Shown: positions 63,815 through 64,000 of the stretch, in pieces | Numbering within the stretch: the stretch's first letter is position 1 | How the letters are laid out: each line of letters begins with the position of its first letter | NCBI RefSeq assembly: GCF_017939745.1 | Contig: NZ_JAGKQQ010000001.1 | Location: 7,827,299 to 7,891,298, forward strand | Source of the DNA: Gemmata palustris | Lineage (GTDB): Bacteria; Planctomycetota; Planctomycetia; Gemmatales; Gemmataceae | DNA: 64,000 bases | Direction: 5' to 3' | Notes under the pieces: model-generated | What the model saw: the letters and a program-made list of their open reading frames with translations, nothing else | What the model was told of the DNA's origin: nothing | Databases searched by the model: none | Made by a program: the position numbers and the translations under genes

Positions 63815-64000
63815 ATGACCGAACGCATCGCCATTGTCTCCTTCGCCGGCCGCTTCCCCGGCGCGGGGAGCGACCTGGACCGGTTCTGGGCGAACGTGTC
63901 CGCGGCCGCGGACTGCTCGCGCGAGGTGCCCGCGAACCGGTGGGCCCTCCCGCCGGACCGGTGCGCGGACCCGCGCGTCGCGAACCCCGATACGGTCTAC
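63815..64000 (+). CDS. Start of a second ketosynthase-bearing synthase (partial)
   Basis: 62 residues before the window ends: MTERIAIVSFAGRFPGAGSD, DRFWANVSAAADCSREVP and RWALPPDRCADPRVANPDTVY. This is the start of a beta-ketoacyl synthase, matching IVGLGCLFP...FFWANV in the upstream gene. It is probably the next Pfa-type or PKS subunit (PfaB/PfaC-like). Confidence 0.88.
   Translation, partial: MTERIAIVSFAGRFPGAGSDLDRFWANVSAAADCSREVPANRWALPPDRCADPRVANPDTVY

Overview
The window is GC-rich DNA from a bacterium of the Planctomycetota, most likely a member of the Gemmataceae. The support is a TIGR02996-type leucine-rich-repeat protein, a DUF1559 pilin-like protein, an ECF sigma factor paired with a pilin-like anti-sigma factor, a second ECF sigma factor fused to a membrane-anchored cupredoxin-like domain, a Uma2 protein, long tails on ribosomal proteins, and a PfaD/type I polyketide-synthase locus. 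No rRNA gene, CRISPR array, transposase or prophage gene was seen.

Layout. Bases 1-14200 are accessory: sigma/anti-sigma pair, dolichol-phosphate-mannose-synthase-like glycosyltransferase, a zinc-ribbon membrane protein, comM preceded by a diverged copy of its own first 36 codons, a run of small poorly known genes (one Imm74-like, one with 16 cysteines), Uma2, two GNAT-type proteins, nicotinamidase, NUDIX hydrolase, and an SRPBCC/DoxX gene overlapping a DUF4166 gene. Bases 14280-17300 hold tRNA-Ile(GAU), an amidohydrolase and a minus-strand array of 12 tRNA genes, headed by a small ORF and a strong terminator. Bases 17360-30760 are mixed metabolism: mannose-6-phosphate isomerase, the sigma-cupredoxin fusion beside a free cupredoxin, cysteine desulfurase, AlkD-like protein, MocA-type oxidoreductase, aldo/keto reductase, DUF1559 protein, a channel-like membrane protein and a serine beta-lactamase-like hydrolase.

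Bases 31176-50100 are one long S10-spc-alpha ribosomal operon: rpsJ, rplD, rplW, rplB, rpsS, rplV, rpsC, rplP, rpmC, rpsQ, rplN, rplX, rplE, rpsN, rpsH, rplF, rplR, rpsE, rplO, secY, adk, a tRNA, map, rpmJ, rpsM, rpsK, rpsD, rpoA, rplQ, then a clear terminator. rplC (L3), rpmD (L30) and infA are missing from their usual places. Many spacers are about 100 bp or longer and several hold inverted repeats. Bases 50180-55340 carry a TPR protein, the TIGR02996 protein, a second AlkD-like protein and a CPBP protease. From 55608 a pfaD-type gene and a 2141-residue KS-AT-ACP-KR-DH synthase open a lipid or polyketide locus that continues past the window with another ketosynthase.

The most striking non-gene pattern is the abundance of long-stem inverted repeats of many unrelated sequence families between genes (perfect or near-perfect arms up to 37 bp). 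One family also lies inside coding sequence in frame: it adds 53 codons to the cysteine desulfurase and forms the C-terminus of the channel-like protein. All product names come from reading motifs by eye; nothing was searched.
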